Below, piece by piece: positions 1 through 13,655 of a stretch of 64,000 nt of DNA. The notes under the pieces are model-generated. The model searched no databases. It saw nothing but the letters and a program-made list of their open reading frames with translations, and had not been told where the DNA came from. The translations under genes and the position numbers were made by a program. This stretch comes from Aphis gossypii (taxonomy: Eukaryota > Arthropoda > Insecta > Hemiptera > Aphididae), in contig NC_065530.1 of assembly GCF_020184175.1 (NCBI RefSeq), positions 65,945,260 through 66,009,259 on the forward strand. The letters run 5' to 3'. Position 1 is the stretch's first letter; each line of letters begins with the position of its first letter.

Positions 1-1646
1 ATGATTATCCAACAATGTCCAGCTGTTTATATAATATATTATTATTTACTCTTAAAATGTTTCACGCGCCAGGCCAATGCGAAGTGATAAATCTGTCAAC
101 CCCCCCAAAAAAACTATACGTTTGTAAGTGTAGTGTATCGTACATTTATACCTATATACTATTATATACAATTTATTATATTGTACTATTATTGTACAAA
201 CTTTCAAGAAGTCTATATATACCTACTCATGCCAATACTTCGGTACATAAAATATAAGTCACAATCGTTATCATACGAGTTAAAATCGAATACCAGCGAG
301 GTTTTAACAGAATTCTAAATTATCCGATACATTTTCTGCTATCCATGATATTTGAAAATAAAATTTTAACGGAAAACGACACGACATAATTGTTACATCC
401 ATTTTTAGAAAAATTAATTTAATTCAATATTTTGTAAAATTTTCAATATAGGCGTTTATTTTGTAAATAACCAATACGTGGTGTAACTAAAGATAGATAT
501 TTTATTGAATATATTAACAGGAGAATACAAGTCTTTCTACACAAAATGAGTCAATTAATATTATAAAAAATAACTATTATTATTTTAATTTTTGAGTGGG
601 CATTTAAATTTTTGATGAGATGCCAATCCCCACCCATGATATAACTTATAATAAAAAATCTACTAACAAATATTAAATATATGCTTTTTGTAAAACTAAC
701 AAACAGGAAGATACAAAATGTATGGTTTTTTTCAAATGTTTTATAATCGTCAAAAAAAAAACATTATTTTAAAGTTTTCAGTTCATAGCTATGATGAGCG
801 ATGGCTTTTGCAAACGTGACTTAATTACATTAACTTAAAAAACATATAGAATATAACATAACATTATTAACCACTATAATATTTTTCAATACCATTATAT
901 ATCCTCATAATCTAGATAGAAGGTGTTTATCGTCAGTATTTGGTGATTTAAGAATAAATATAAGATTTAAATAAAGATAACGTAATTTATACTTCTCCTA
1001 TTATTGAAGTTATGGAGTATACTTCCTTCTATGTCAACCGCAGTATTACGAATACGTATTTTGTTTTTTATAATATATTATCTTTAAAATATACACTTAG
1101 CGCGGAATACGTCTGCTGAATAAATTCTAACAGTCATCATTTATGATGACACCTACGTACAAAACGGATCTATACTTCCACTCTATTTTGTATTATATCA
1201 TACGCCCACTCCGAGTAAAATATTGTTAGTTGTAAGCTATATGACGATGTAAAACGTATTTATCAAAAATAAAAATTCACCAAGCTTCTATTGCGAGTTC
1301 TATAGTCGCGATGTTCGTTAATCGTGTGAAAAACAAAATGTGTATCGCATAAAAGCGGTATTGATAATAAATTACGTTATTGTTTGGTTCATAGAATAAT
1401 AATAATAATAATAATAAAGGAGTTAGGTATAGTACACTGTCTTATATATTATCATTAAATTGAAAGTGGGCAGATAAATGTCTTTGGGAAATTAAAGTGA
1501 CAAAACCGCAGTGGTGGCGTTTATGCTCGCGTTGATTGATTCGATCGTTTCAGCGGCTGCTGTTGAATATATTATTATTATTGTTATTATTTTAAACCCT
1601 TAAAAATAATAATAATATAGCTTATAATCGTATTATTTTCACGTAC
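1..1646. other. AT-rich intronic DNA downstream of exon 8
   Basis: No exon of the pre-S1 or S1 region was found on the minus strand. The stretch holds AT-rich filler and an (AAT)n microsatellite near 1394-1417. A GC-richer patch at 1500-1565 reads AAETIESINASINATT on the minus strand after a CAG, but no phase-compatible splice pattern links it to exon 8. Small plus-strand open frames at 15-318 look random. Confidence 0.7.
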
Positions 1647-1783
1647 TTTGTATTTCAAGCTATCCGTGGCCAGGTTTCCCAGCGACGTAGAATGGTCCCA
1701 TAGCGTTGACGTGTTGTACTTCTGCAAGTCGGTTTCAGATGACGTATTTGGAAAACTTTTGCCAGTAAAATGGCTCCTGTAGG
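1647..1783 (-). CDS. sei: ERG channel exon 8: linker segment approaching S1
   Basis: Acceptor GGTTTTTGTAG is followed by a phase-1 frame reading AYRSHFTGKSFPNTSSETD, LQKYNTSTLWDHS and NLATDSLKYK. The donor is AAA followed by GTACGT. Length is 137 nt, phase 1 in and phase 0 out. The SSETDLQKYNT motif resembles STSDSDLVRYRT of human ERG1, which lies shortly before the conserved pre-S1 region, so the position in the protein is as expected. A second AG seven bases into the exon (CCTACAG) is a possible acceptor but breaks the phase. The next exon, expected to carry the conserved NVTEKVTQVLSLG-like pre-S1 region, was not found in 1-1646. Confidence 0.7.
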
Positions 1784-4700
1784 CTACAAAAACCCATTTA
1801 TTAATATATACCACCGTATTGTTCATAGTAAATACTGACGATGGGAAAATACAAACAACGTTTGTTACGGTCAAAAGTTGTATGCGTTTTGTGTTTACGT
1901 TAAATGCGTTTAATTGCTAATTATAATTGGTAATATCTTAAACTTACCATTAAATATTACACAAAACATTTAATGTGTTAAAAGAAAGCCATACACGAAT
2001 AAGCTCAAGTCAAGTATACATATTTAATAGTAATTTGTGATTTTATTACATTGTATCATACAGTTTTCTTTAATGTGTGGGAAAAAGTGCAAATAAAAGA
2101 ATATAGTTTGGTTAATATATAACTCTACAGTCCTTTCTATTTCTATTTCTATTTACTTAATGCTAATCTTTATTAAATTAACGTAATAATGGTACTCAAC
2201 ATTAAAATGTGTTCAAATATTTATTAAAAATAGAACTGTATTATAAACATAATGATAATGATATTATCCCTACTACATTATGAATAAATTGATTAAGTTA
2301 TCAAAATATTGAATTAGGTACTCTTTATTAACAGATAATTAGATTTTATTTGACATTGTGTTGTATGTAATATTTTATGTCCAATACATAATATAGCATA
2401 GGTATAATGCTATTGTATTGTATTATACTATGAGTTTACGACAGTTAACAGTTAAAACTTTAAAAATATTATAATATGTATGTTTAAACCTTACGGGGAT
2501 ATCAACCAAATTTAATTTTCTCATCCTCTTACACACGTGAAATATATTAAATTTACGTTCAACAGAATAAATTCTGCGTTATTAGCTTGAATATTATAAT
2601 TAATTGATCTAATGATAAATTAAATGACAAAAATAGTATCTTGGGTATTTTATAGACCAAAGGACTTAATTGATGCTTACATTTAAAAGTGAGTTATGCG
2701 ATTGCGTAAAATATTAGAATTTTAAAAATAAGTCTAAACTTTATAAAAAGTTAAAAATCAATAAAACTATAAATATAAGGTTCCTTAGATATTATCCTTA
2801 ACCTTAAGTTCGATAGTTGGACATTTTATTGTAATATTAAAGCTATTATAACACGACATTGATTCTGTTAAACGTAAATTTACTATGTTTGGTGTGGGTA
2901 AGAGAGAGAAAACAAATAGTATTTTTACGTACGTCTTATTATAACTTCCTAATTTTACATACAGAACTATTAGGCTCATAAAGGCATTTTAACAATAGTA
3001 ATTTAAGTATAACAAAATGCTCTACAGTAAATATAATATGATCATAATTTATAAATATATACAATACTAACTACTAAAATTGAATGAATCTATGAATAAG
3101 TTCAAATCATCACATCATGCATAATTAATCAATCATATTTTATAGTATTCTAGTAACTACTAAATCAATAAATTATCAGAAATAATAAGTTAAATAATAA
3201 TCGAATCGTATATCTATAAATAGATCAATGTGTTAATATTTTTGTTTTCCTTTTTATTTATTCAATTATTCCGTGGGTATTACTTTTAAATAGTTTTAAT
3301 TTATATATTGCAATTTATAAGCTATCTATACAATACTACTACACAAAATACACACTTAGTACTTATGTATCAATATGTCATAATATATTTCTTATATATG
3401 TACAATGAACATAGTTTTTGAATAAAAATTTTAAAAATGTTGAATTCTAACTTATTATTTTAAAATATTTAGGTAGCTTGTTTTAATTTCATATTTATAT
3501 TTTATTTTATTATTATGCATATCATTTATAATGATTATAATAGAATATTATGTTAATCATTAAGTGACCACTTCATTAGTTGCCACTCAATATTCATGCA
3601 GTAAGATTCACATAATACATAATATTTTTGTCAACAGAATAATGTAATCGAAATGTTCTATAATCATTCGAATATTTTATTAAAAATAATTCATTCCTTC
3701 AACACTCATTTAATAATAATTATATTAATTGTTCAAACATTAAAGTCCTCGGTAGTGATATAACTAATATATTAAACGATTTATCATTTTCCTTGTATAT
3801 TGTAATATTTTTTATAAAATATAATTAAATTTAAGAAGAAAAACTGTTTTATAATAACATGCCATACAAATTATTGTCACAAAGTTGAAAACTTTTAAAA
3901 ATTAAAACTATGATAAAATAAAATAATAATAATAATAGAAATTAAATTTTTTTTTTTTATCACCTATAACATCATTTTTTATGTATGTCACACGTTGCAT
4001 AATCGTATTAGTTGGCAAAAATCGCTCTACACATTTCTCAAAATTTAAAACGAAAAATGCTAAGTTACATTTTTCTTTATGATTGATACATAATATAAGA
4101 TATATAACCACATAAAAGATACAATTCACCTATACAAATTCTTATAAAATAGGTATATTTTATAAAATCGTTCTTTTAAACATTATTAATCATATTTAAT
4201 ATCATATAAATTCACTTTACTTTAATCTCCTAATGATTAATTTGAGTGACTTCATCTGTAATATATAACTGCTCAAAATTATATTATTATTGAGTATGTT
4301 TCCATAGAATATTTTTTATAATGAATTAATTTTAAATCAGACAAATTTAAATTCAAATTAAAAAGAATTAGCAATTGAAACAATACATAAATTACATATT
4401 ATTATTTAATAGTTTATGTGATGTGCTAACAGCTATAATATTACAAGTTCTACATCTCAATAACAATTATTAAGTATAGTTTAGTCATCGGTTCAATGGA
4501 ATTTCCATAATAAATATTTGAAGAGAATAAAATTTTAACGATTATTATACACATTTTTATATATTTAAGTATATTAAAAAAAAATAAATAAATAAATAAA
4601 AAACATTATGAACTACCACTGTCAAACTAATAATAATAATTTAAAATTAAAACATAACTGGAGATATTTGAAAAATTAAAATATTTTCATCAAAAAGTTT

Positions 4701-7700
4701 ATAACTAATAAAGTTCCATACAGTAAAATTTAAGCTTGTTATTTAAAACTAGTAAAATTCATCAAACAAAATATATTTGATATTTAACTTTTTTCTACTA
4801 AATATTATTTATGTTTTAAAGCCAAAAACCATATATATAATATATACCTACTATGTATATGTATTATTATTATTATTATTATTATCTACTGAACTTCCAC
4901 TCTAATAAAGCAAATAACCTTTTTTCCACGTATTTATTATAGGCGTGAAAAACAACCAAAATTATATTAAATCAGTGATAAATGCGTTTACAGAAAATCA
5001 TTAAAATAATATTATGCTGGTATTTTTTTTTTAAATAAATTCAACTATAATAAGTAACAATAATAATATACTATTGTATGCTAAAACTAAATAAGTCTAC
5101 TACACTTCTAGTTTAACTATTTAACTATCCGCTATATTTAATGTATTATTAATATCGTTGTTAGTAATTTTTTTATTATTATTATTATTATTGTTATTAT
5201 TTTAATATTAAATTGTGGGATTTTATTCACTTTTTTTTTTATTATTATTATCTTTGTTTTATACCTTCGGTAATGATATCGATAGTGTGTGGTCGTTTCT
5301 GTCTTTGAAATTGGTCCTTTTCAACGCGCGACGCCACTATAGCAGCAAACCATGCGAAAGATGAACACAAACGGTAGTTAAACGCAATAGACACACAATA
5401 TAGAAAATACATAGAAACAAGAAAGTCAAAAAAAAAATCAACGCATCGAAACACAAAATATTACAGTTTTCGTATATGAGCTGGTGATGTATATTATTAT
5501 GACGTACTTACATACAGAATCGGTGTTGGATCGTGCGGGTGGGCTGCCAAACGATGGATTTCTGTCTGGAGATTTATTGGGCGTCCGCGGCGGTGAAGGG
5601 TTAGGTTCGGGTGTCCTGTGGGGTTGACTGATCTAAAATGAATGCACATACACACGCATATCCATAAACACACGCACACACACACAATCACACACACACA
5701 CATCGTATATTTTGAAATGTTATATAAATTTCAGTGCCTACATAATATTATTACTATGGATATAATATGGGTATTATGATATTATGTTTATTTAAAATAA
5801 CCGACGTTCGGCTCCTCCTTTGCAAGCCAAATTTTAGTACTTATTTTTGCAAAATATACGTGGCGCACATGTCGTTTTATAATGCACACATACCGCAGGA
5901 TATCCCACGGTATGAAGTTTTTTTTATGTGGGTCGGGCCTGAGTGAGATAATGACCTCTACGTATCACACAATATTATTCCGGTCTTCAACCCCCTCCCT
6001 CCCCCGAACGATACTGTATGACCTGCAAGTCCATCGTGGACCACGGAACACTGTCTGTACGTAAGGTGCTTTATTATATTATCGTTATGTGAAACATGAT
6101 TTATTTAAGCGCTTGAAAAGTTTCCTTGAAATTTACATTGTTAGATTAAGTTACACAACATATTTTGTTTACGCAAAATATATTATAATAATATATCATA
6201 TCGTATAATTATACGTAAAAGTTACGTACAACGAATTTTATCCTCATTACTCGTACATTACGCACGTTATACATTTTCTTCACGAAAAATTAAATATAAA
6301 AGTGTGTATAATAATACTATGCTGTTACACATAATATTTCGTGATGCACTGATTATTTTAACTTAAATAATTGTTAATCAACAAAAATAAAGCATGTATC
6401 AGATTTTTTTGTTATATTTTTTGATGGTTGATTCATAAGTGATTGTAGTTATGATTTACAAGATTTTTTACAATTATTTTTTGAAAAATTGATTTTAAAG
6501 CATATGCATAATAATAATAATACTTGTATTATCTATAATATTTGAGAATGAATTAAAAATGTAATGATATGCCTCGTTTTGTTCTAATTCTCTCCGAGAA
6601 TTAAAGGGACAATTTAAATGTAAAATAGAGTGTGTACACGATGCATACTACTCTGAATAACGGTCAATTTCTATGTCAAACGTGGTCGGTCATTGTACAT
6701 GTTATAAATCGGGCTTATTTTATTTGAATAGCATTTTTTATTTCACCTTTACGGTTTCAGATGCCAAAAATCAAAATCGATTGCATTCGGTGATTATAGG
6801 AACACGATTTTTATGCACTACAGTTAAATTCAAAAACTCGTTTTCTCTTCTATCACGAAATGGTTACACAAATGTAATATTACTTTTGCTGTTTTGTCAG
6901 TATTTTTTTTCTACAGTAAGACATATTCAATTTTATTATTTTTACAACAATTTCTTTGAAACACTGTATTGCTATAATATTCAACATTGTGTTAACTAAA
7001 ATAAAAAGCCTACTATAGTATAATCTGAATCAAGCAGTCTAGAACAAATCTTAAGCACTCTTCATCTTTTGAAGCTACGTCTTGAATAAACGCTACCTAA
7101 CCTATCAAGAGCCATACAGTATTATCTATCTGTTATCAGCAATTTTTTCAAATACCTAATCAGTTTATTTTTAACTGGTAAAATGCTTGACAATATATAT
7201 TGTATAGGCATTTTTACCACATCCTCTCTCAAATAGTAATTTATTTAGATCTATACTAGAGATCAGGTTTAATCTTTTAATTTTAACTTTGGACATTTTA
7301 AAACTTTATCTTTTATAGGTACCTTAAAGCTATACTTTACAATATAATTTGCATAATATTTATATTATTATTTTATGAAAAAAAATGGTTATATATTCGT
7401 ACATACCTAGTTGATGTTATTTGCATTATTTATTACCTACGTAATATTGTATACCTACTACATCACTATATTTAAGGCTGTAGATTTTCCAATAAAGGTG
7501 AAGCAAAATATATGCAATATGCTGACATTAAAGTTATATTTAAAGTGCAAAGTATCCTTTTTATGATAATATGACTAAATGTGTGTTTCAACACGAACAC
7601 GTTTTACACATAAAAATAATATAATATTTATACATTTTCATTCGTTTGAATTATTTCCGTTTTATTTTGATATTTGACACCTAATAGTCAAGACTTGGCA

Positions 7701-10700
7701 GTATTTTGAATCTTTTGCTTTAGTTTTTTGAATATAAATGTGACTACATGGCCGCCTAGCTGATTATGAGTTATGTGTCATATTATATACCATTTTCACG
7801 ATCTGCTATCATTTTTTTCCTCATCGAGTAAAAGTGCATATATATATGTATATATATCACCTACGTGGATTTTATAGAAACGTGTATAAAGGATTTATAA
7901 GGGGTTTTGCGTCTCTTTCCACAAAGCCTACCGATCTTTATGACGGAATTGTTTTACGACTTAGTGGTCGATCAAACAATAGGAAATTATTACATAAGAG
8001 AAAAATACAACGATACAACGAAATACAACGTATAAAATAAAAAAGTAGACAAAAAAAACTTGTTCGACCCATTTACAGTTAATAAGTTCACTATTGTGGC
8101 ATTAAAATTAAAGCCAATATGTATTTTATACAGCCAGACAGCACTATTCCAAATACCCTAACAATGTAGATTTTATCATACGAAACGTTGGCAAAAATAT
8201 TACTCGATTTTTACTCCACCTTCAAAATGGACTCATTAAAATTATTAAAATATAAAACGATGAAGTATCTACAGTGTTTGTAAATAAAATTAATTACAAT
8301 TTCGTATGAGCATTCCCAAATCGTCTTAAAACCTTCAATGCATAGATATATTAATCTTGTTGTGTGTGTAGTCTATAAATGTTTTACTTTATATGCGAGA
8401 TTTTTTTATACCGAAAAGTCATTAGTATATATATCCCAACAATAAAATTTATTCTCTTAAAAAATGCGTAAAACAGATTTAAACATTAATTACACGTGAA
8501 ATAATATTTAAACCTTACAATGGATCATAATATTATACTTTTTCATCAATAGAACATGTTTTATATAAAACCTATCTACGTACGTTAACCTTTTATACTA
8601 ATATATAAAAAGCGAGTCGTTATATTATAATATATACATTATAAATTCAGTAATTAAATAAGTATACAACATAATATTATACCTACTAGAGTTATTTTAT
8701 TATGTTACTATTATTAATATTATTTTTTTTTTTTTAATATTATTTAAAATTACAACCCCGTGCTATACACTTAACTACCTACTTGAGTATTTCATTAAGA
8801 ATATTAGACTTCGAACTTTATTATAGATTGTAAAAAAAACATTACTATCGACATACATTTTACATTATTTTTTTTTAAATATTTGTTCATGATTTTGGGT
8901 GAATTAAAATTCTTCCAGTTATAAATCACAATTATACTATATAAACTGGCCTTTTAAAATGATTCATTATTTATTCAAACTAAATAGTATCTTTAAACAC
9001 AACGAAATATTCTTTAGTTTATATGATAATGAATAATAATGTGTTAAGCAAACTTAGAACTTTTTCATTAGATAATAATTATAATTCAAAATTATCATGT
9101 TTTTTTTTTTATTTTTATTATTTTAAATTTATTATATACTTTATTTAGTAAAAATCAATGTATTTTATTTTTTTAAATATTTTTATTTTTACTCCTGGGT
9201 TTAATAATTTGATCATTAAAAATTGAATTGATTACCTAATATACTTTTTTTAATTTATGTAAGTCAAAAATATGTATAAATATTATATTAATAATAAGTC
9301 AATATTTTTCAAAGTATAAAAGCTTTATTTCTTTACTATGGGATAAAATCATTGAGAATTCAAATATTTTGGGATGTTTCAAAAGCAAAATATATTTTTC
9401 CCCCAAGATATTGTAATTTATATTCATCTTTATTTTTAATTGAATTATATTATTAAATTTAACATTTCAAGAAATTTAACTTTGATTATGGTTATAAAAT
9501 TATTTTATAAACTGTATCAAATTATAATCACTTACATAATCGTCTGTACAGTACTTAAATATTACGATGATTTTTAAATTCTGAGCGTTTATTATTAAAA
9601 TCATCAGAAACACTCACTATTTTTATTTTTTCGTGAACTTATATAATTGTAAAACATCTTGTACATAACACTTTTAGATAATAATTTTGATTAGTTTAAA
9701 ACTCGTTGTACGAATAAACGATAACATAATAATATAAGACAATGTAAAGAACGTCAAATACAAAAATAATATGCAAAAAAACATAATATTTTATAGACAA
9801 TAGTAGAAGTATATTGTGTAAGAAAAAATAAATTGAAATTCCAAACGCTTAATCGTTCTAGAAATAACGTTATCCTATGTATATTCATACACCATAAATA
9901 GTATTCAATATTTGCGAATAGGATCAATTATGTACTATTATTATGAATGTAAACGTGGATCAAAACGCACTTGGGGTTCGGGTCGGATGGATACAGATCG
10001 AGGAGGGCTGGTAGTCTCGTCTTCGACACGGGCCGTCGTCGTTGATGTGATAACGCTCTCGGCCGCTGCTGTCTTCAAACTGTAAGAAAACATTGCTTCG
10101 GTTTCAGAACCGCACCAGGAAATAATAATAACAGTCAACTTGCCTCAACGAGTCCGGTGCTTTTGGGGTGGATGGGGTCTTTAGGTGCGTGCTACTGCTC
10201 TCCTCGTCGTATTCGTCGTCATGAGGAAGTGGCGTTAGACGACCCGACTGCCTCGCATTGCGACCGCGAAACGAGCTCATCCGCAACGATTGTCGAAACG
10301 ACTGTCTGGCCCTGTCAACTGAAATTACAATGCGAAATCAGAATTAGATTTTTCGTGATCTGCTCAGGAAGAGTAATCGGAATCATATAATAATAATTGC
10401 TATTGTTATTTTAGTGAACATAATATTATACAAAAACCAAACAGTCGTATAAAACGGTCATCAGCAACATATTATTTGAATACGCTAAAACCATATACAC
10501 ACACAAACGTGCATACGTCATATCGCATTGCGCCTATCATTATTACATTTACTCAGTCTAGATGTCGGATCCGGTTGTTCAACTGGCGATGGGGGAGATG
10601 TAAGGTCTTCAAAGTTGATGATGTACAAACATATATCATCCACTTCGCTCTTCACGGGGGCGATGACCTCGCTGCACAAGAATTTCGAACCTGAAATCAA

Positions 10701-13364
10701 ACGAAGAAGACATTTTATATACATATTCAGATTACAAAGCCACACGGTATATTATGTTATCATGGACAGGATAAACGCATACCAATTTTAACATTATTAT
10801 ATTATATTGTCTATACGGTGTTTTTGGCTTATAAACATTTGGCACAACTCTAAAGGTCACGATCATAAATTTCAATACGACCTTTCTATAGTGCATCAAC
10901 CTCGTCCAAAGAGAACAATAAAAATAAAACCGTTTTTAATGTTAATAACTACTAATATCGTTTTATCGAATTTTGGCAAAAATACCATGACAGTCTTCAG
11001 TTCTATTTCGACGATAAATTCAGACGTTTCCAATGTAAAACAGAAAGATATTGGCTCTCGTAAATTCATTACACGTAGTTAAGAATGTATGCCATTCCGT
11101 TGTTCTCATTGAAATATATCGTCTTTAATAATAATTGGAAAATTCAATAGTTTTCGATTTTTATGTATTTTTTATTTCCATTTAAATGATTTTATATAAA
11201 TTGGACAAATAAAATATTCTAAACAACCTATCAAAAGTGAAAATTGCTTCGTGACAAAAATAATGTAATTTAATTAAATAAAACAAAAATTTCTTACTCT
11301 GATACTATAATGAAATAAAATATCGACTTTATAAGAGATGGCGTATATAATATTAATAATATAATCGGAATATAAAAAACGAACGAAGTGTTAAGTGTTA
11401 TGATAACTAATTGCAAAAGATTTTTTTTTTTTAGTTTTGATGGTGTCTTTAAATAAAATTCATATGACACAGATTGTTTTTCACGTGTATTTAAATCGTA
11501 AATTTCGTTTAAAACATCGAAAAAAAATAAAACAAATATCTATGTTATTTTTATGATCTTTGACGCAGGTATAAATTAAAACTTTGTACATTTACAAACT
11601 TTTCTTCTTTTTTATTTTTTTTTTAACAATATAAATATATTTTTGATTGAAATGGTATAAAAATCTGGTTGTTTTTATTATATTCTAGCGATGGTCGCCT
11701 TGTGTTCAATTCGATATCACTTTAATTTTTTACAATTGCGCACGAACAATATACTATTATAAAATTATAAATATTAGGTTTTATACGTTAAACGAAGTTG
11801 GTATTACGGATTATAATAAATTTTAATATCGTTTAGCTTAATCTCATAATCATCCGATTAAATTACTGCATATTGTGATCGATAAGGATGACACCTGTTT
11901 TTTAATTTTTAATATTTTAATATACATAATATTATAATCTTATTCCCTTCTAGACCACTCTCATCATTATTTTGAGCCATTTTATTACTGACTGCACATA
12001 ATATTATTATCTCAATTAACATATTTTTCGTGGATGGTTCTTGTCAAGCCTTGGGGGAAGGGTACAAAAATATTTTTCACCTATATTATACGCATACACA
12101 CATCTAAAATATTGTGCGTTAATAATAAATTAATGTGCACTATACACTTTATTCCTACAATGTATTATTATATAATTATATTAAATGAAATCATTTTTAT
12201 TTATATGGAAAATATTTTACATTTTGAAAACTACAATATGATAGAGCTATTTGAGTTACTACCTATTTACACATTTACACAGGCTATAAGGGCAATATCG
12301 AAAAACCATCACTGGTTTTTCTTGCACGAAAATACCGACGAACATATTATAATATGATACTTATTTATGCAATATTTTTGTTAGACGAATAATATTATTA
12401 CTCTACTGATGGGGTACGACGATCATGTAAATATTGTGTATCAGAGACGATCATAATTGAACGAATATACACACTACGCCATTTATTCGCGTAGTCATGC
12501 ACAATACATAATATTATAAACGGCTGTTGCGGTCACATATTAATGGTTCACTTTTATTATACAAGGTAATCCGTTCTCATGAACACAATATGCATACGCT
12601 GATTATTTCAAAAGTGTTGACGTTTTCGAAAATATTGCTTAAAGGGTCATTAAAAAAATAACGTTTTTGAAAAAAAAAATTATAGTTTTTATAATTTGTT
12701 TTTTAACTTTTAACTTTATTAAATGACAATACATACTTTTAATTTTATATTCCAAACTAGAAAGTTTTTCAGGCTTAAATAGTAGACTTCGATACATAAA
12801 ATTGAATTTTGAACGATTAGTTAATTAGTTATAATTTATAAGTGCCATTTAAAGTTTTGACGAGTGGAATGGTGGACTAACATTTTGTAAGTTACCCTTA
12901 TGCCAATCTATTTCACTCATCAAAACTTTGAATACTTATAATTATTATAATTTATAACTCGTTTGAAATTTGTATATACCGCAAAATAATCCGAATAATA
13001 TTCCACTTCGCTGTATGCAATTAATAATATATGTTGAGATTCGAAGAAGTAAGACTCAATAACCTAATGATGGGACGTTTTAAAATGTAAAACTTTTTTC
13101 AAAAACATTGTTTTAAATAGTATCAATAGAAAAATGTATATATGTTTTTCAAAATAGTTGAAACTTTTCGAAGTAACAATGAGTATATAGACATATAAAT
13201 GATATCACCTTGTATAAAACCTAAACGTTATTATAATACGTATTATGCAACGGATGAGTGGTCAAAATTTAATATCGTATAATTATGATCATGGTGGTGC
13301 GGTGGTCTGTTAAATATTAGCTTTTTACCTCAGCCCCGTAACGAGCGACCACCACGTATCCCGT

Positions 13365-13395
<31 letters not shown>

Positions 13396-13602
13396 ATATA
13401 TATGACTACCTATAACCTATATACAATATACGATTACGCCTACCTTACGCGCGTTATGCGCGCCCTATTTGCCGTATTTTATAATCGGTTACCGCCACAC
13501 GCACACACCGCACAAAATATTATGTACAAACTCGCAAACGCAATGCATTACGCTCGTATTTTATACTCGATGTATATATATATATATATCGTGTTTGTGT
13601 GT

Positions 13603-13655
<53 letters not shown>

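Noticed and set aside
1500..1570. Possible extra or terminal exon after exon 8 (AAETIESINASINATT)
   Set aside because: Joining it to exon 8 in phase 0 gives a different frame that stops after about 12 codons, and no family match is seen.
5880..6065. GC-richer segment as an exon between exons 5 and 6
   Set aside because: The best splice pair encloses 32 nt, which would break the phase-0 link between exons 5 and 6.
6673..6999. 108-codon ATG-started plus-strand open frame
   Set aside because: Phe/Tyr/Cys-rich low-information product typical of translated AT-rich DNA; no homology recognised.
10107..10140. GT donor (CAA|GTTGAC) for exon 4
   Set aside because: Poor consensus, and it puts exon 5 in a frame that gives a stop in exon 6; the GC donor resolves both.
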